Positions 36,015 through 45,728 of a DNA stretch of 63,169 nt are shown here, one piece after another. The translations under genes and the position numbers were made by a program. Numbering within the stretch: position 1 is the stretch's first letter; the number at the start of each line of letters is the position of its first letter. Source of the DNA: an uncultured Clostridiaceae bacterium (GTDB lineage: Bacteria > Bacillota > Clostridia > TANB77 > CAG-508); NCBI GenBank assembly GCA_948356915.1, contig CAOJCG010000013.1:1-63169 (forward strand), read 5' to 3'. Under the pieces are notes generated by a model. The model did no database searches, was not told the origin of the DNA, and worked only from the letters and a program-made list of their open reading frames with translations.

Positions 36015-37346
36015 ATGGAACTAGGAAAAGTACCACCACACGATACAGAAGCTGAACAAGCAGTTATAGGTAGTATGCTTACAGATAAAGATGCCATAAT
36101 TTCTAGCATAGAAGTACTAAAAGAGGAAGATTTTTATAGAGAAGATAATAAAACTATTTATGAAGCTATTTTAAATTTATACAATAGAGCAGAGCCAGTA
36201 GATATTATTACTTTAAAAGCTGAGCTTTCTAGCATGGGAAAATTGGATAGCATTGGAGGCTTAGAGTATTTGGCAGAGCTTCCAGATAAAGTTCCTACAA
36301 CTTCTAATGTAGAGAAATATATAAAAATAGTTGAAGAAAAATCATTACTTAGAAGTTTAATAAAAACAGCAAATGATATAATAAAATTAGGATATGATGA
36401 AACCCAAGATGTAGAATTTTTAATGGATCAGGCAGAAAAGAAAATATTTGACACTATACAATCAAGAAACCAAAAAGGATATTCAAATATTAAAGATATA
36501 TTAGTAGATACATTTACACAGTTAGAACAACTATATAATCAAAAGCAACACATAACAGGTGTGCCAACAGGCTTTGCCGACTTAGACTATAAAACAGCAG
36601 GAATGCATGGTTCAGAGCTAATACTAGTTGCAGCACGTCCAGCAATGGGAAAATCAGCCTTTGCACTAAATATTGCAACATATGCAGCTACAAGAGGAAA
36701 TACACCAGTTGCAATATTTAGTTTAGAAATGTCAAAAGAACAAATGGTAAACAGAATTCTATGTAGTGAAGCAATGGTAGATAGTAACAAAGTAAGAACA
36801 GGTAAAATAGATGATGAAGAATGGGGAAAACTTGCAGATGCATCAGGAATACTTTCAGAATCTAAAATATTTATAGATGATACACCAGGTATTTCTATAA
36901 TGGAAATAAGAGCAAAATGTAGAAAATTAAAATTAGAACAAAATATAGGGTTAGTTGTTATTGATTACTTGCAATTAATTCAAGGAAGTGGAAAAAGAGG
37001 AGCATCACGTGAACAAGAAATTTCAGAAATAAGCCGTTCATTAAAAATACTAGCAAAAGAAATAAATGTACCAGTAATTGCATTATCACAATTATCAAGA
37101 GCAGTAGAACAACGTCCAGACCATAGACCAATGCTATCAGACCTTCGTGAATCAGGAGCGATAGAGCAAGATGCTGACATTGTAATGTTTTTATATAGAG
37201 ACGATTACTACAATGAAGAAAGCGAAAAGAAAAATATTGCAGAAGTAATACTTGCAAAACACCGTGCAGGTTCAACAGGAACAGTAGAATTATTGTGGCT
37301 TGCAAGTTACACAAAATTTGCAAATATAGAGAGATATAGGGAATAA
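36015..37346 (+). CDS. dnaB: Replicative DNA helicase DnaB/DnaC-type
   Basis: 443 residues. N-terminal DnaB domain (PPHDTEAEQAVIGSML), linker, and RecA-like core with Walker A ARPAMGKSAFALNIA, Walker B LVVIDYLQLI and the arginine-finger region SDLRESGAIEQDADIVMFL. The hexamer unwinds DNA at the fork. Ribosome site AGAGGAGAATCTAA. No intein is present and the frame is uninterrupted. Confidence 0.97.
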   Translation: MELGKVPPHDTEAEQAVIGSMLTDKDAIISSIEVLKEEDFYREDNKTIYEAILNLYNRAEPVDIITLKAELSSMGKLDSIGGLEYLAELPDKVPTTSNVEKYIKIVEEKSLLRSLIKTANDIIKLGYDETQDVEFLMDQAEKKIFDTIQSRNQKGYSNIKDILVDTFTQLEQLYNQKQHITGVPTGFADLDYKTAGMHGSELILVAARPAMGKSAFALNIATYAATRGNTPVAIFSLEMSKEQMVNRILCSEAMVDSNKVRTGKIDDEEWGKLADASGILSESKIFIDDTPGISIMEIRAKCRKLKLEQNIGLVVIDYLQLIQGSGKRGASREQEISEISRSLKILAKEINVPVIALSQLSRAVEQRPDHRPMLSDLRESGAIEQDADIVMFLYRDDYYNEESEKKNIAEVILAKHRAGSTGTVELLWLASYTKFANIERYRE

Positions 37347-37359
37347 GAAATATTTTGTA

Positions 37360-37534
37360 GGGGTTGCCGCCTTCGGCGACCCGCACTTCGAAGGAAAGGC
37401 TAAAGTAGAATATGTTTTAAATTAATATTATAAGGGAATAAGAAGGAAATTAGAGGTCGGAAGTCGGAATTAGAGCAATTTCTTCGAAGAAATTATTTAA
37501 GTTTTGACTTCCGACCTCCGACTTCTGACTTCTA
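37360..37534. repeat. Palindromic repeats between dnaB and tilS (families A and C)
   Basis: GTCGCC-type palindrome at 37361-37390 (TTGCCGCCTTCGGCGACC). Then family C: GAGGTCGGAAGTC at 37454-37466 pairs with GACTTCCGACCTC at 37507-37519, followed by a tandem CGACTTCTGACTTCT. Confidence 0.65.
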
Positions 37535-37547
37535 AAAGGGAGTTAAA

Positions 37548-38561
37548 ATGTTAGAACAAAAAATTCTAAAAACAATAAAAAAGTATGAACTAATTAAAAA
37601 TGGGGATAATATAGTTGTTGGTGTTTCTGGAGGTCCAGACTCAATGGCTTTATTAAATGCACTTATAAATATAAGAAAAAATTCAAATTTTGAATTTGGC
37701 ATAACAGTAGCACATATAAACCATATGATAAGAAATGAAGCAGATGAAGAAACTAAATATGTACAAAATTTTTGTAACAAAAACAATATTGAATGTTTCA
37801 TAAAAAAAGAGAAAGTAGAAGAAATTGCTAAAGTAGAAAAAATAGGAACAGAAGAAGCTGGAAGAAAAGTAAGATATTCTTTTTTTGACGAAGTTGCCAA
37901 AAAAGTAAATGCAAACAAAATAGCAACAGCACATAATGCGAATGACAATGCAGAAACTGTACTTATGAATATAATTAGAGGAAGCGGAACCTCTGGACTA
38001 AAAGGAATAGAGCCAATTAGAGAAAACAAATATATACGACCATTAATAAATAGCACTAGAACAGAAATTGAAGAGTATTGTGAAAAACAAAACTTAGCAC
38101 CAAAAATAGATAAAACTAATATGGAAAACATATATACTAGAAACAAAGTAAGAAACTTATTAATTCCATATATAAAAGAAAACTTTAATCCCAATATAAT
38201 AACTTCGCTAAATAGACTATCAAACTTAGCAGCAAATGAAAATAACTTTATACAAAAAAAAGTAGAAGAAAGTTATAAAGAAGTTCTAATAAAAGAAGTA
38301 CTAGGGAATAAAGAGTTACAAGGCAAAAAAGAAATAATAATAGACCTAAAAAAATTTAATAAGCTAGATTTAGTAATAAAAAATAGATTAATGTTATATA
38401 CTATTGTGAGAGTACTAGGTGCAAGCAAAAATATAGAAAAAGTACATATAGAAGACCTAGTGAAGTTATGTAGTAATAATATAGGAAACAAATATTTAAC
38501 ACCAAATAAGAATATAAAGGTAATGGTAAATAACGGAAAAGTTTATTTTATGGAACAATAA
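37548..38561 (+). CDS. tilS: tRNA-Ile lysidine synthetase
   Basis: 337 residues. PP-loop ATPase signature VGVSGGPDSMALL at about residue 24-36; the conserved AHINHMIRNEADEE and ATAHNANDNAETVLMNIIRG follow, then a helical linker domain. It converts C34 of tRNA-Ile(CAU) to lysidine so that AUA is read, which matters in this AUA-rich genome. The short form without the complete C-terminal domain is normal in many Firmicutes. It lies upstream of ftsH as in related genomes. Confidence 0.93.
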   Translation: MLEQKILKTIKKYELIKNGDNIVVGVSGGPDSMALLNALINIRKNSNFEFGITVAHINHMIRNEADEETKYVQNFCNKNNIECFIKKEKVEEIAKVEKIGTEEAGRKVRYSFFDEVAKKVNANKIATAHNANDNAETVLMNIIRGSGTSGLKGIEPIRENKYIRPLINSTRTEIEEYCEKQNLAPKIDKTNMENIYTRNKVRNLLIPYIKENFNPNIITSLNRLSNLAANENNFIQKKVEESYKEVLIKEVLGNKELQGKKEIIIDLKKFNKLDLVIKNRLMLYTIVRVLGASKNIEKVHIEDLVKLCSNNIGNKYLTPNKNIKVMVNNGKVYFMEQ

Positions 38562-38885
38562 AGATAAAAAACATGTTGTAGGGGTCGCCGATGGCGGCGC
38601 CCCCTACAACAACATTATAAGAAAAATTGAAAATATAGATTTACACAAAATATAGCATCCGTAAGCACCTACAAACCCCCCCATTTTTGTAAAGAAAAAG
38701 ACATATAAAAAACTATTGAATTAGTAAAAGATATATGTTATAAAATGATAAATAGCTTTTAAATATGTGAAAACAGAAAAATAATAGTTATGAGTTTGTT
38801 AGAATATAGGTATATTTTAAAACATGAGGTATCTGACATCCGACTTCTGACCTCTGACTTCTGTTACAACAAAGGAGGAAAAAAA
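38562..38885. other. Spacer with repeats before ftsH
   Basis: Contains a GTCGCC-type palindrome at 38578-38612 (GTAGGGGTCGCCGATGGCGG then CGCCCCCTAC) and a family C copy at 38829-38865 (CATCCGACTTCTGACCTCTG). A reading frame extends upstream of FtsH through the family C repeat, but there is no ribosome site for it. Confidence 0.6.
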
Positions 38886-40688
38886 GTGAAAAATAGCATA
38901 AAAACTTTAGCGATGTGGCTAATTATATTAGTAATTTTTATAGTACTAATTACATCAATTTTAGGCAGTGGAAGTAATGAACTTGCATACTCAGAACTAA
39001 TATCTAAAATTGAAACTGGTGATATAAAAGAAATAGAAATTTCATCAGATGGAAAAAAAGCCCAAGTAACCTTAAAAAATGAAAATAATCCAAAAGAAGT
39101 AAACATACCTAGTGTAGATAGCTTAATGGAAAGCCTATCAGATTCTATGAAAACACAAAGTATAAAAGTAACTGAAAAATCAGAATCAATATTAATGATA
39201 GCATTAAGCCTATTAACACCATTTGGAATACTAATAATATTCTTAGTATTCTGGTTCTTCCTAATGAGTGGAAACCAAGCTAATGGAAACAAAACAATGA
39301 CATTTGGCAAAAGTAAGGCAAGAATGTTAAATCCACAAGACAAAGCAAGAGTTACATTCAAAGATGTAGCAGGAGTAGACGAAGAAAAAGAAGAACTAGA
39401 AGAGATAGTAGAATTCTTAAAAAATCCAAAGAAATTTACAGACATGGGTGCTAGAATACCAAAAGGAGTACTACTTGTAGGGCCTCCAGGAACAGGTAAA
39501 ACACTTTTAGCAAAAGCAGTAGCAGGAGAAGCAGGAGTACCATTCTTCATTATAAGTGGTTCAGACTTTGTTGAAATGTTTGTAGGTGTTGGTGCATCAA
39601 GAGTAAGAGACTTATTTGACGAAGCAAAGAAAAAAGCACCATGTATAGTATTTATAGACGAAATAGACGCAGTAGGACGTCAAAGAGGTGCAGGACTAGG
39701 AGGAGGACATGATGAAAGAGAGCAAACATTAAACCAATTACTAGTTGAAATGGATGGATTTGCAGAAAACGAAGGCGTAATAGTACTAGCAGCAACAAAT
39801 AGACCAGACGTACTAGATAAAGCCCTATTAAGAGCAGGAAGATTTGACAGACAAATAATGGTAGGCTCACCAGACGTAAAAGCAAGAGAGCAAATATTAG
39901 AAGTACACTCAAGAAAGAAAAGATTAGCACCAGATGTAGACTTAAAAGTAATTGCAAAAAATACATCAGGATTTGCAGGAGCAGACTTAGAAAATGTTCT
40001 AAATGAAGCAGCCTTACTTGCAGCAAGAAGAAATATACCAGAAATAGGCATGAAAGAAATAGAAGATGCAATGATAAAAGTAACAATGGGACCTGAAAAA
40101 AGAACAAGAGTAAGAAGTGAAAAAGAAAATAAACTAGTAGCATACCATGAAGCAGGTCATGCAGTAGTAAGTAGATTCTTACCAACACAAGATCCAGTAC
40201 ACCAAATATCAATAGTACCAAGAGGAATGGCAGGAGGGTATACAATGTACCGTCCAACAGAAGACAAAAACTTCATGTCAAAAATAGAAATGGAAGAAAA
40301 TATAGTATCATTACTAGGAGGAAGAGTAGCAGAAAAACTAATATTAGACGACATATCAACAGGAGCAAGTAATGATATAGAAAGAGCAACTAAAATAGCA
40401 AGAAGTATGGTTACAAAATACGGAATGAGTGAAAGAGTAGGAACAATAATGTTAGGCTCAGGTGGAGAAGAAGTATTTTTAGGAAGAGATTTGGCGCAAT
40501 CAAAAGAATACTCAGAAGAAACAGCAGCTATAGTAGACGAAGAAGTAAAAAGAATAGTAGACCAAGGATATAATACAGCACTAGAGATACTAAAAGCAAA
40601 CATAGATAAACTACACGCAGTAGCAGGAGTATTACTAGAAAAAGAAAAAATAGACGGAGAAGAATTTGACGAGATATTTAAGGCTTAA
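38886..40688 (+). CDS. ftsH: Membrane-anchored AAA+ zinc protease FtsH
   Basis: 600 residues from GTG 38886, which follows AAAGGAGG. Two membrane helices (about 7-27 and 105-130) flank a small external domain. The AAA+ core follows with Walker [17 protein letters not shown], Walker [17 protein letters not shown] and [22 protein letters not shown], then the protease with HEAGH zinc motif ([12 protein letters not shown]). It degrades membrane and regulatory proteins. A strong terminator follows. Confidence 0.97.
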   Translation: MKNSIKTLAMWLIILVIFIVLITSILGSGSNELAYSELISKIETGDIKEIEISSDGKKAQVTLKNENNPKEVNIPSVDSLMESLSDSMKTQSIKVTEKSESILMIALSLLTPFGILIIFLVFWFFLMSGNQANGNKTMTFGKSKARMLNPQDKARVTFKDVAGVDEEKEELEEIVEFLKNPKKFTDMGARIPKGVLLVGPPGTGKTLLAKAVAGEAGVPFFIISGSDFVEMFVGVGASRVRDLFDEAKKKAPCIVFIDEIDAVGRQRGAGLGGGHDEREQTLNQLLVEMDGFAENEGVIVLAATNRPDVLDKALLRAGRFDRQIMVGSPDVKAREQILEVHSRKKRLAPDVDLKVIAKNTSGFAGADLENVLNEAALLAARRNIPEIGMKEIEDAMIKVTMGPEKRTRVRSEKENKLVAYHEAGHAVVSRFLPTQDPVHQISIVPRGMAGGYTMYRPTEDKNFMSKIEMEENIVSLLGGRVAEKLILDDISTGASNDIERATKIARSMVTKYGMSERVGTIMLGSGGEEVFLGRDLAQSKEYSEETAAIVDEEVKRIVDQGYNTALEILKANIDKLHAVAGVLLEKEKIDGEEFDEIFKA

Positions 40689-40736
40689 AAATTAAAAATT
40701 GATGTTGTAATTTACAACATCAATTTTTAATTTTTA
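40687..40736 (+). terminator. Rho-independent terminator of ftsH
   Basis: About 22-bp stem (AAAATTAAAAATTGATGTTG paired with its complement) and a 4-base loop, ending in T-rich sequence. Confidence 0.8.
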
Positions 40737-40794
40737 CTTTATTTTGTCTTAATATTTTGATATAATATGTAAAATGAAAAAGGAGTAATAAAAA

Positions 40795-41047
40795 ATGAAA
40801 TACACATATACGCCAGAAGGTGTTTGCTCTAGGCAAATAGAATTAGAAATAGAAGAAGGAATAGTAAAGGAATTAAAAGTAATAGGAGGATGTGATGGAA
40901 ACTTAAAGGGAGTTGCAAAGTTAGTTCAAGGAATGAAAGTAGAAGAAGTAATAAAAAGGCTAAAAGGAATAGATTGCAGGCGGAAGAGGAACCTCATGCC
41001 CAGATCAAATAGCAAAGGCATTAGAAAGTATATATGTGAATATATAA
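40795..41047 (+). CDS. TSCPD-domain protein (one +1 recoding site)
   Basis: 83 residues from ATG 40795 (AAAAGGAG upstream) when one base is skipped at CGG 40981. YTPEGVCSRQIELEI at the N-terminus, VIGGCDGNLKGVAKLV in the middle and GTSCPDQIAKALES at the C-terminus are the conserved cysteine motifs of the small TSCPD family. The family is found alone or fused to class II ribonucleotide reductases; a metal- or nucleotide-related role is assumed. The predicted protein reads IDCRGRGTSCPD; relatives usually have C-G here, so this site is the least certain. Triplet reading would lose the SCPD motif. Confidence 0.75.
40981..40984 (+). other. +1 recoding site 9: AGG CGGA in the TSCPD gene
   Basis: The in-frame CGG follows AGG. 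Skipping one base restores GTSCPDQIAKAL. Skipping the A of AGG instead would give the more typical DCGGRGTSC, so the exact shift point is ambiguous. Confidence 0.6.
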
Positions 41048-41070
41048 TAAATTTATATTTAAAATACAAA

Positions 41071-41119
41071 GTTCCCAAAAGTGACAGACTTCCCATTTGG
41101 AAAAGTCCCTAATGGGAAC
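41071..41119. repeat. Interspersed hairpin repeat, family E copy 1
   Basis: GTTCCCAAAAGTGACAGACT then TCCCATTTGGAAAAGTCCCT and AATGGGAAC. The second copy is at 46607-46656. Confidence 0.7.
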
Positions 41120-41133
41120 AAGAAAGGTAAAAT

Positions 41134-42321
41134 ATGAAAAAATTTGAAAGTGTTGCAGCAAACGAAAAAAATCCAAAATGGAATAAAATGATACAAAGGC
41201 AAAAAGAACTAAATAAAAAGGATGGAGATATAAGAACAGACTTTGAAAGAGACTATACAAGAATACTATACTCTACTGCATACAGAAGACTAAAACATAA
41301 AACTCAAATATACTTTTCACCAGTAAGTGACCACATATGTACTAGAATAGAACATGTAAATTATGTAGAATCTATTAGCTATACAATAGCCAATAATTTA
41401 GGACTTAATACTGAACTTACAAAAGCAATTTCAATTGCACATGACCTAGGACATAGCCCATTTGGGCATTCAGGAGAAAAAATATTAAGTGAAATTATGC
41501 AAAGAGAATTAGGAGAAACTTTTTGGCACGAAAAAAATGGATTAAATGCAGTTGATAATATGATTTTATTAGAAAATCATAATGGAGAAAAAACAAATTT
41601 AAATTTAACATATGCAGTAAGGGATGGAATAATATCACATTGTGGAGAAGTAAATGATGCAGTATTAAGACCAAGAAGTGAAGCCATCGACTTAAAATCA
41701 TACACAAAGCCTAATGAATACATGCCATATACATGGGAAGGTTGCATAGTAAAATTAGCTGATAGAATTGCTTATATGGGAAGAGATTTAGAAGACTCAA
41801 TATCAGTAAAAGTACTAGATAAAAACCAAGTTAAAAAACTTACAAAAGTCTTAAACATAGGCAAAAATATGAATAATAGTAGTATGATTAGTACATTAAT
41901 ATCTGACTTATGTGAAAACAGCAGTATAGAAGAGGGGCTTAAATTTTCAGATGAAAAGGTGGAACTTTTAGATAAATTAAATGAATTTTACATTCAAAAT
42001 GTATACAATAGTGAAAAGCTTAAAAGTGCAAATAGATATTTTAAATTAGTATTAGAAGAAATATTTATGACATTAAATAATTTATATGATGGGGAAAATA
42101 CAATAATAAAACTAAAAGAAAAACAGCACATATATCCAAATTTAATAGCAGGATTTATAGATTGGGTAATGATATATATAAAAGAAAACAACGAAGGGCT
42201 AAACCATAAATTATATAGTTTTAAAGAGAAAAAAGATTACTCAAAAGCAATAATACACTACATATCTGGAATGACAGACAAATATGCAATAGATATGTAT
42301 AATGAAATAATTAGTTTCTAG
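41134..42321 (+). CDS. dgt: dGTP triphosphohydrolase (HD domain)
   Basis: 395 residues. RILYSTAYRRLKHKTQIYF at the N-terminus is the Dgt signature. RIEHVNYVESI supplies the first His, and IAHDLGHSPFGHSGEKIL the HD pair plus downstream His. GRDLEDSI is the C-terminal Asp motif. It cleaves dNTPs to deoxynucleosides and triphosphate, helping control dNTP pools. Ribosome site AGAAAGGTAAAAT before ATG 41134. A terminator follows. Confidence 0.92.
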   Translation: MKKFESVAANEKNPKWNKMIQRQKELNKKDGDIRTDFERDYTRILYSTAYRRLKHKTQIYFSPVSDHICTRIEHVNYVESISYTIANNLGLNTELTKAISIAHDLGHSPFGHSGEKILSEIMQRELGETFWHEKNGLNAVDNMILLENHNGEKTNLNLTYAVRDGIISHCGEVNDAVLRPRSEAIDLKSYTKPNEYMPYTWEGCIVKLADRIAYMGRDLEDSISVKVLDKNQVKKLTKVLNIGKNMNNSSMISTLISDLCENSSIEEGLKFSDEKVELLDKLNEFYIQNVYNSEKLKSANRYFKLVLEEIFMTLNNLYDGENTIIKLKEKQHIYPNLIAGFIDWVMIYIKENNEGLNHKLYSFKEKKDYSKAIIHYISGMTDKYAIDMYNEIISF

Positions 42322-42335
42322 ATATTCATTATAAT

Positions 42336-42366
42336 AAAAGCACTTCAAATTATCGAAGTGCTTTTA
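42336..42366. terminator. Bidirectional terminator
   Basis: AAAAGCACTTC / GAAGTGCTTTT stem between convergent dgt and the lipoprotein gene. Confidence 0.8.
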
Positions 42367-42374
42367 CTAAATAA

Positions 42375-43196
42375 TTATTTATTTTTTGAAAGATATGGAT
42401 ACTGCGAAGAGTATACCAAACCATTGGTACTCATGCATGTATACACTGTATATCCATTGCTGAGTTTATCCTGACTAACCACAGGGGAAGAAATTGTAAT
42501 ATTGTCACCTGCTGACTTAGTGCAATTTGGGTCGCAATACCATTTAACATTTGCTGTATAAGTAAATCCGTCAGACCAGAACTTGATTGTAAGATATGAT
42601 GAAGTAGCAGTCGAAGAATTTTTGCTATTTAAAGCAATTTGCTCAGCAAGCTGTTTTTGTAAGGTATCTACCAATTGCTTATAATTTTGTAGATCCAGAG
42701 TCAAAACATTTATCCGATTTTGCAATTCTGGATAAGTGCATGAACTAGAAGCTACCTGAAGCTGCTTCTTTAAATCAGCAATCTGCGAATTCAAACTGTT
42801 AATTGTTTGCTGATAAACAGAGGAATCATTTCCAACTTGAGAAGTATTTGACTTATTATAAGCATCCTCCAATTGCTTTTTTAAATCATCAACCTGCTTT
42901 TGCAAATTGGTAATTGTTTGCTGATCAGTAGACGAGCTACTTTCACTTTTTTCAGTAACAGCATCAAGCTTTTGCTTTAAGGTGTAGTTGTTAGAGGTAA
43001 GACTATCAAGCTCAGCCCAAAGTTCCGCATTTTCTTTTTTTAACTCGTCAACATCGGCCTTGTACTCATCTACGCGAGCCATTTCTCGATCAAGTTGGTT
43101 TCGAAGCCGATCAGGGTCATTTACATTTTTTTTGCTCCCGCACCCTGTAAGAGTAAGAGTTAAAAGTACCAATAAAAGAGTTGTGAATTTTTTCAT
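42375..43196 (-). CDS. Coiled-coil lipoprotein, atypical codon use
   Basis: 273 residues. The signal peptide ends in a lipobox (LTLTGCGSKK), so the mature protein is lipid-anchored at Cys about 19. Residues about 30-200 are heptad-rich coiled coil (VDELKKENAELWAELDSL, ITNLQKQVDDLKKQLEDAY). The C-terminal 75 form a Trp/Cys-containing domain (KFWSDGFTYTANVKWYCD). Arg codons in the part checked are CGA, CGC and CGG, never AGA, unlike the neighbours, which points to recent transfer. CGG is in frame at 42714 and 43107 and read as Arg. Confidence 0.8.
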   Translation of the reverse strand: MKKFTTLLLVLLTLTLTGCGSKKNVNDPDRLRNQLDREMARVDEYKADVDELKKENAELWAELDSLTSNNYTLKQKLDAVTEKSESSSSTDQQTITNLQKQVDDLKKQLEDAYNKSNTSQVGNDSSVYQQTINSLNSQIADLKKQLQVASSSCTYPELQNRINVLTLDLQNYKQLVDTLQKQLAEQIALNSKNSSTATSSYLTIKFWSDGFTYTANVKWYCDPNCTKSAGDNITISSPVVSQDKLSNGYTVYTCMSTNGLVYSSQYPYLSKNK

Positions 43197-43289
43197 GTTG
43201 TAAGTCTCCCTTCTTTTACAATAATTATTTAATTATAAGTTACATATATTCTATATTATAGCATATTTAACATAAAAAGGCAAATGCAC

Positions 43290-43318
43290 TTTACATTAAA
43301 TAAAATAGGTGGTATAAT
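43290..43318 (+). promoter_or_regulatory. Predicted promoter of xth
   Basis: TTTACA, a 17-base spacer and TATAAT with an upstream TGG, 31 bases before GTG 43350. Confidence 0.65.
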
Positions 43319-43349
43319 TCTAAAAAATAAAAGAAAGTAGGAAAGAAAA

Positions 43350-44106
43350 GTGAAACTTATATCTTGGAATGTAAATCGGTTTAAGAGCAGCTGTAAATAA
43401 AGGTTTTATGGACTTTTTTAATGAAATAGAAGCAGATATTTTTGCTATTCAAGAAACCAAAATGCAAGAAGGACAATTAGAACTTATATTAGAAGGATAC
43501 TATCAATATTGGAACAGTGCAGAAAAAAAAGGGTATTCAGGAACAGCCATATTTACAAAGAAAAAGCCAATAAATGTAAGCTATGGTTTAGGAATAGAAG
43601 AACATGATAAAGAAGGAAGAGTAATAACCTTAGAATTTGAAAACTTCTACTTTGTAAATTGTTACACACCAAATTCAAAAAGAGAACTAGAAAGGCTAGA
43701 ATATAGGATGGTTTGGGAAGACGAAATACGAAAATATTTAAAAAAACTAGACGAAAAAAAGCCAGTAATATATTGTGGAGACCTAAATGTAGCACATAAA
43801 GAGATAGACCTAAAAAACCCAAAAACAAACAGAAGAAATGCAGGTTTCACAGACGAAGAAAGAAACAAAATGACAAGCCTTTTAGAAGCCGGCTTTACAG
43901 ATACCTTTAGGTACCTATACCCAGAAAAAGAAGACTGCTACTCATGGTGGTCATATATGGGAAAAGCAAGAGAAAAAAACATAGGATGGAGAATAGACTA
44001 CTTCATAACATCAAACACCATCCAAACAAAAATAAAAGAAAGCGCAATACACCCCGAAATACTAGGAAGCGACCACTGCCCAGTAGAACTACAAATAGAA
44101 ATATAA
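43350..44106 (+). CDS. xth: Exonuclease III (one +1 recoding site)
   Basis: 251 residues from GTG 43350 (AGGAAAG upstream) after skipping one base at CGG 43377. LISWNVNGLRAAVNKGF is the universal N-terminus of the ExoIII/APE family, with its Gly encoded CGGT. Catalytic motifs follow intact: IQETKMQE (metal Glu), YCGDLNVAHKEIDL (Asp-x-Asn) and LGSDHCPVEL (Asp-His). It is an AP endonuclease and 3' exonuclease in base-excision repair. Triplet reading ends after 17 codons, yet the rest of the gene is perfect and has a consensus promoter. Confidence 0.9.
43377..43380 (+). other. +1 recoding site 10: AAT CGGT in xth
   Basis: Gives the invariant Gly of SWNVNGLRA. Triplet reading stops at TAA 7 codons later. 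Confidence 0.8.
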
Positions 44107-44130
44107 AGCAGAAACAATGACTAGATATTA

Positions 44131-44235
44131 AATGTAGGGGTCGCCGTTTCGGCGACCCAGGTAGCTATAGACTATATTTTGAAATTATATAAAAAATGTA
44201 TTTGAGGGCCGCTTAATAAGCGGCGACCACTACAA
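44131..44235. repeat. GTCGCC-type palindromic repeats
   Basis: GTAGGGGTCGCCGTTTCGGC then GACCC at 44134-44158, and GGCCGCTTAATAAGCGGC at 44207-44224 in inverse orientation. Confidence 0.6.
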
Positions 44236-44269
44236 ACAAAAAATAAATGAAACATAGAGGAGAAAAGTA

Positions 44270-45424
44270 ATGGAAAATAAAAACAAAAATTGGACCAAAT
44301 GGCTATTCTGGTTTTCACTAGCACTAGCAGTAGTAGTCGTATATAAAACATTAGACAACTTAGGTCAAGTAGCACAAGGAATAAAATCATTTTTAGGAGT
44401 ACTATCACCATTCTTAGTAGGAACACTAATAGCATACATACTATATGTACCATGTAGGAAAATAGAACAAATATACACAAAAGCAAAAAAAGTAAAATTC
44501 ATACAAAAAAAGGCAAGAGCACTTAGTATAACCACCGTGTATATAATAGCATTAATATTAATAATTATATTAATAAACTTCATATTACCACCAGTAGTGC
44601 AAAGTGTAGTAGACTTAGTAAATAACTTTGGGTACTACTACAATATGGCAGTAGAAAAAATAAACTCACTTCCAGAAGACTCAATTTTTAAAAACGAAAT
44701 GGTACAAAAAGCAATTGGAGAAATGCAAAACATAGACTTAAAGCAAATAATAAACACAGAAGCAATTACAGGATATATACAAAGCGTCATCGGAATGCTT
44801 GGAGGAATATTTGACATATTTGTATCAATAATAGTATCAATATATATACTAAGTAGTAGAAAACAAATAATTAATTTCCTAAAAAGACTATTAGGAGCGA
44901 TAGTAGAGGGAAAAACATATGAAAACATTAACAAATATTTCAATAGAACAAACGAAATATTCTTCAAATTTCTAGCAAGCCAAATATTAGATGCAATAAT
45001 AGTAGGAATACTAACATCAATTGCAATGTCGATATTAAACGTAAAATATGCAGTACTACTTGGTTTCATGATAGGTTTAGCAAATATAATACCATACTTT
45101 GGAGCAATAATAGCAATAGTAATAGCAACAATTATAACATTCTTCACAGGAGGATTATCACAAGCAATATGGATGGTAATAGTAGTAACAATACTTCAAC
45201 AGATAGATGCAAATGTAATAAATCCAAAAATAGTAGGCGACTCTTTAAAAATAAGTCCACTACTAGTAATATTTGCAGTAACATTAGGAGGAGCATACTT
45301 TGGAGTTATAGGTATGTTCTTAGCAGTACCAGTAGTAGCAGTGTTAAAGCTAATAATAGATGATTTTATAGAATGGAAGAACATAAAAAATAACGAAAAG
45401 ATAAAGTTAGGAAAAACACAATAA
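44270..45424 (+). CDS. AI-2E family transporter (YtvI/PerM-like)
   Basis: 384 residues with about eight membrane helices. The first pair is at about 10-55 and there is a cluster at 240-365 (GILTSIAMSIL, GLANIIPYFGAIIAIVIAT, GGAYFGVIGMFLAVPVVAVL). The GLANIIPYFG and FGVIGMFLAVP motifs define the AI-2E transporter family. Proposed cargoes in the family include autoinducer-2 and Na+/H+, so the substrate is not assigned. Ribosome site AGAGGAGAAAAGTA. Confidence 0.88.
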   Translation: MENKNKNWTKWLFWFSLALAVVVVYKTLDNLGQVAQGIKSFLGVLSPFLVGTLIAYILYVPCRKIEQIYTKAKKVKFIQKKARALSITTVYIIALILIIILINFILPPVVQSVVDLVNNFGYYYNMAVEKINSLPEDSIFKNEMVQKAIGEMQNIDLKQIINTEAITGYIQSVIGMLGGIFDIFVSIIVSIYILSSRKQIINFLKRLLGAIVEGKTYENINKYFNRTNEIFFKFLASQILDAIIVGILTSIAMSILNVKYAVLLGFMIGLANIIPYFGAIIAIVIATIITFFTGGLSQAIWMVIVVTILQQIDANVINPKIVGDSLKISPLLVIFAVTLGGAYFGVIGMFLAVPVVAVLKLIIDDFIEWKNIKNNEKIKLGKTQ

Positions 45425-45439
45425 ATTATAAAAAGTATT

Positions 45440-45634
45440 TACCCCAAAAGAACCAGGTTATTTTGGGGTATTTTTTTATTCTTATTTTTATAGTATAGGA
45501 AAAATAGATTTTAAAAAATACATTTCATGTTGTAGGGGTCGTCGCCTTCGGCGGATCATGTGGCGAAGCCACTTTTGTTTTGAATAATGAAAAAACTAAG
45601 TTATACCACAAAATAACCTGGTCCTTTTGGGGTA
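45440..45634. repeat. Pair of inverted 31-bp hairpins
   Basis: 45440-45470 (TACCCCAAAAGAACCAGGTT then ATTTTGGGGTA) and 45604-45634 are inverted copies differing at two positions. Each is itself a stem-loop. Between them lies a GTCGCC-type palindrome at 45533-45560. It could be two terminators or a small miniature element. Confidence 0.6.
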
Positions 45635-45728
45635 TTTTGGGGATATTAATAAAAAATTAATAATCTATCTATTTTTTATTAAGAAATTTGTGTTATACTT
45701 ATATAAGAAAAAGGGAGATGAAAATAAG

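Noticed and set aside
38790..38885. N-terminal extension of FtsH
   Set aside because: The extra codons cross a family C repeat and lack a ribosome site. GTG 38886 has AAAGGAGG at the right distance.
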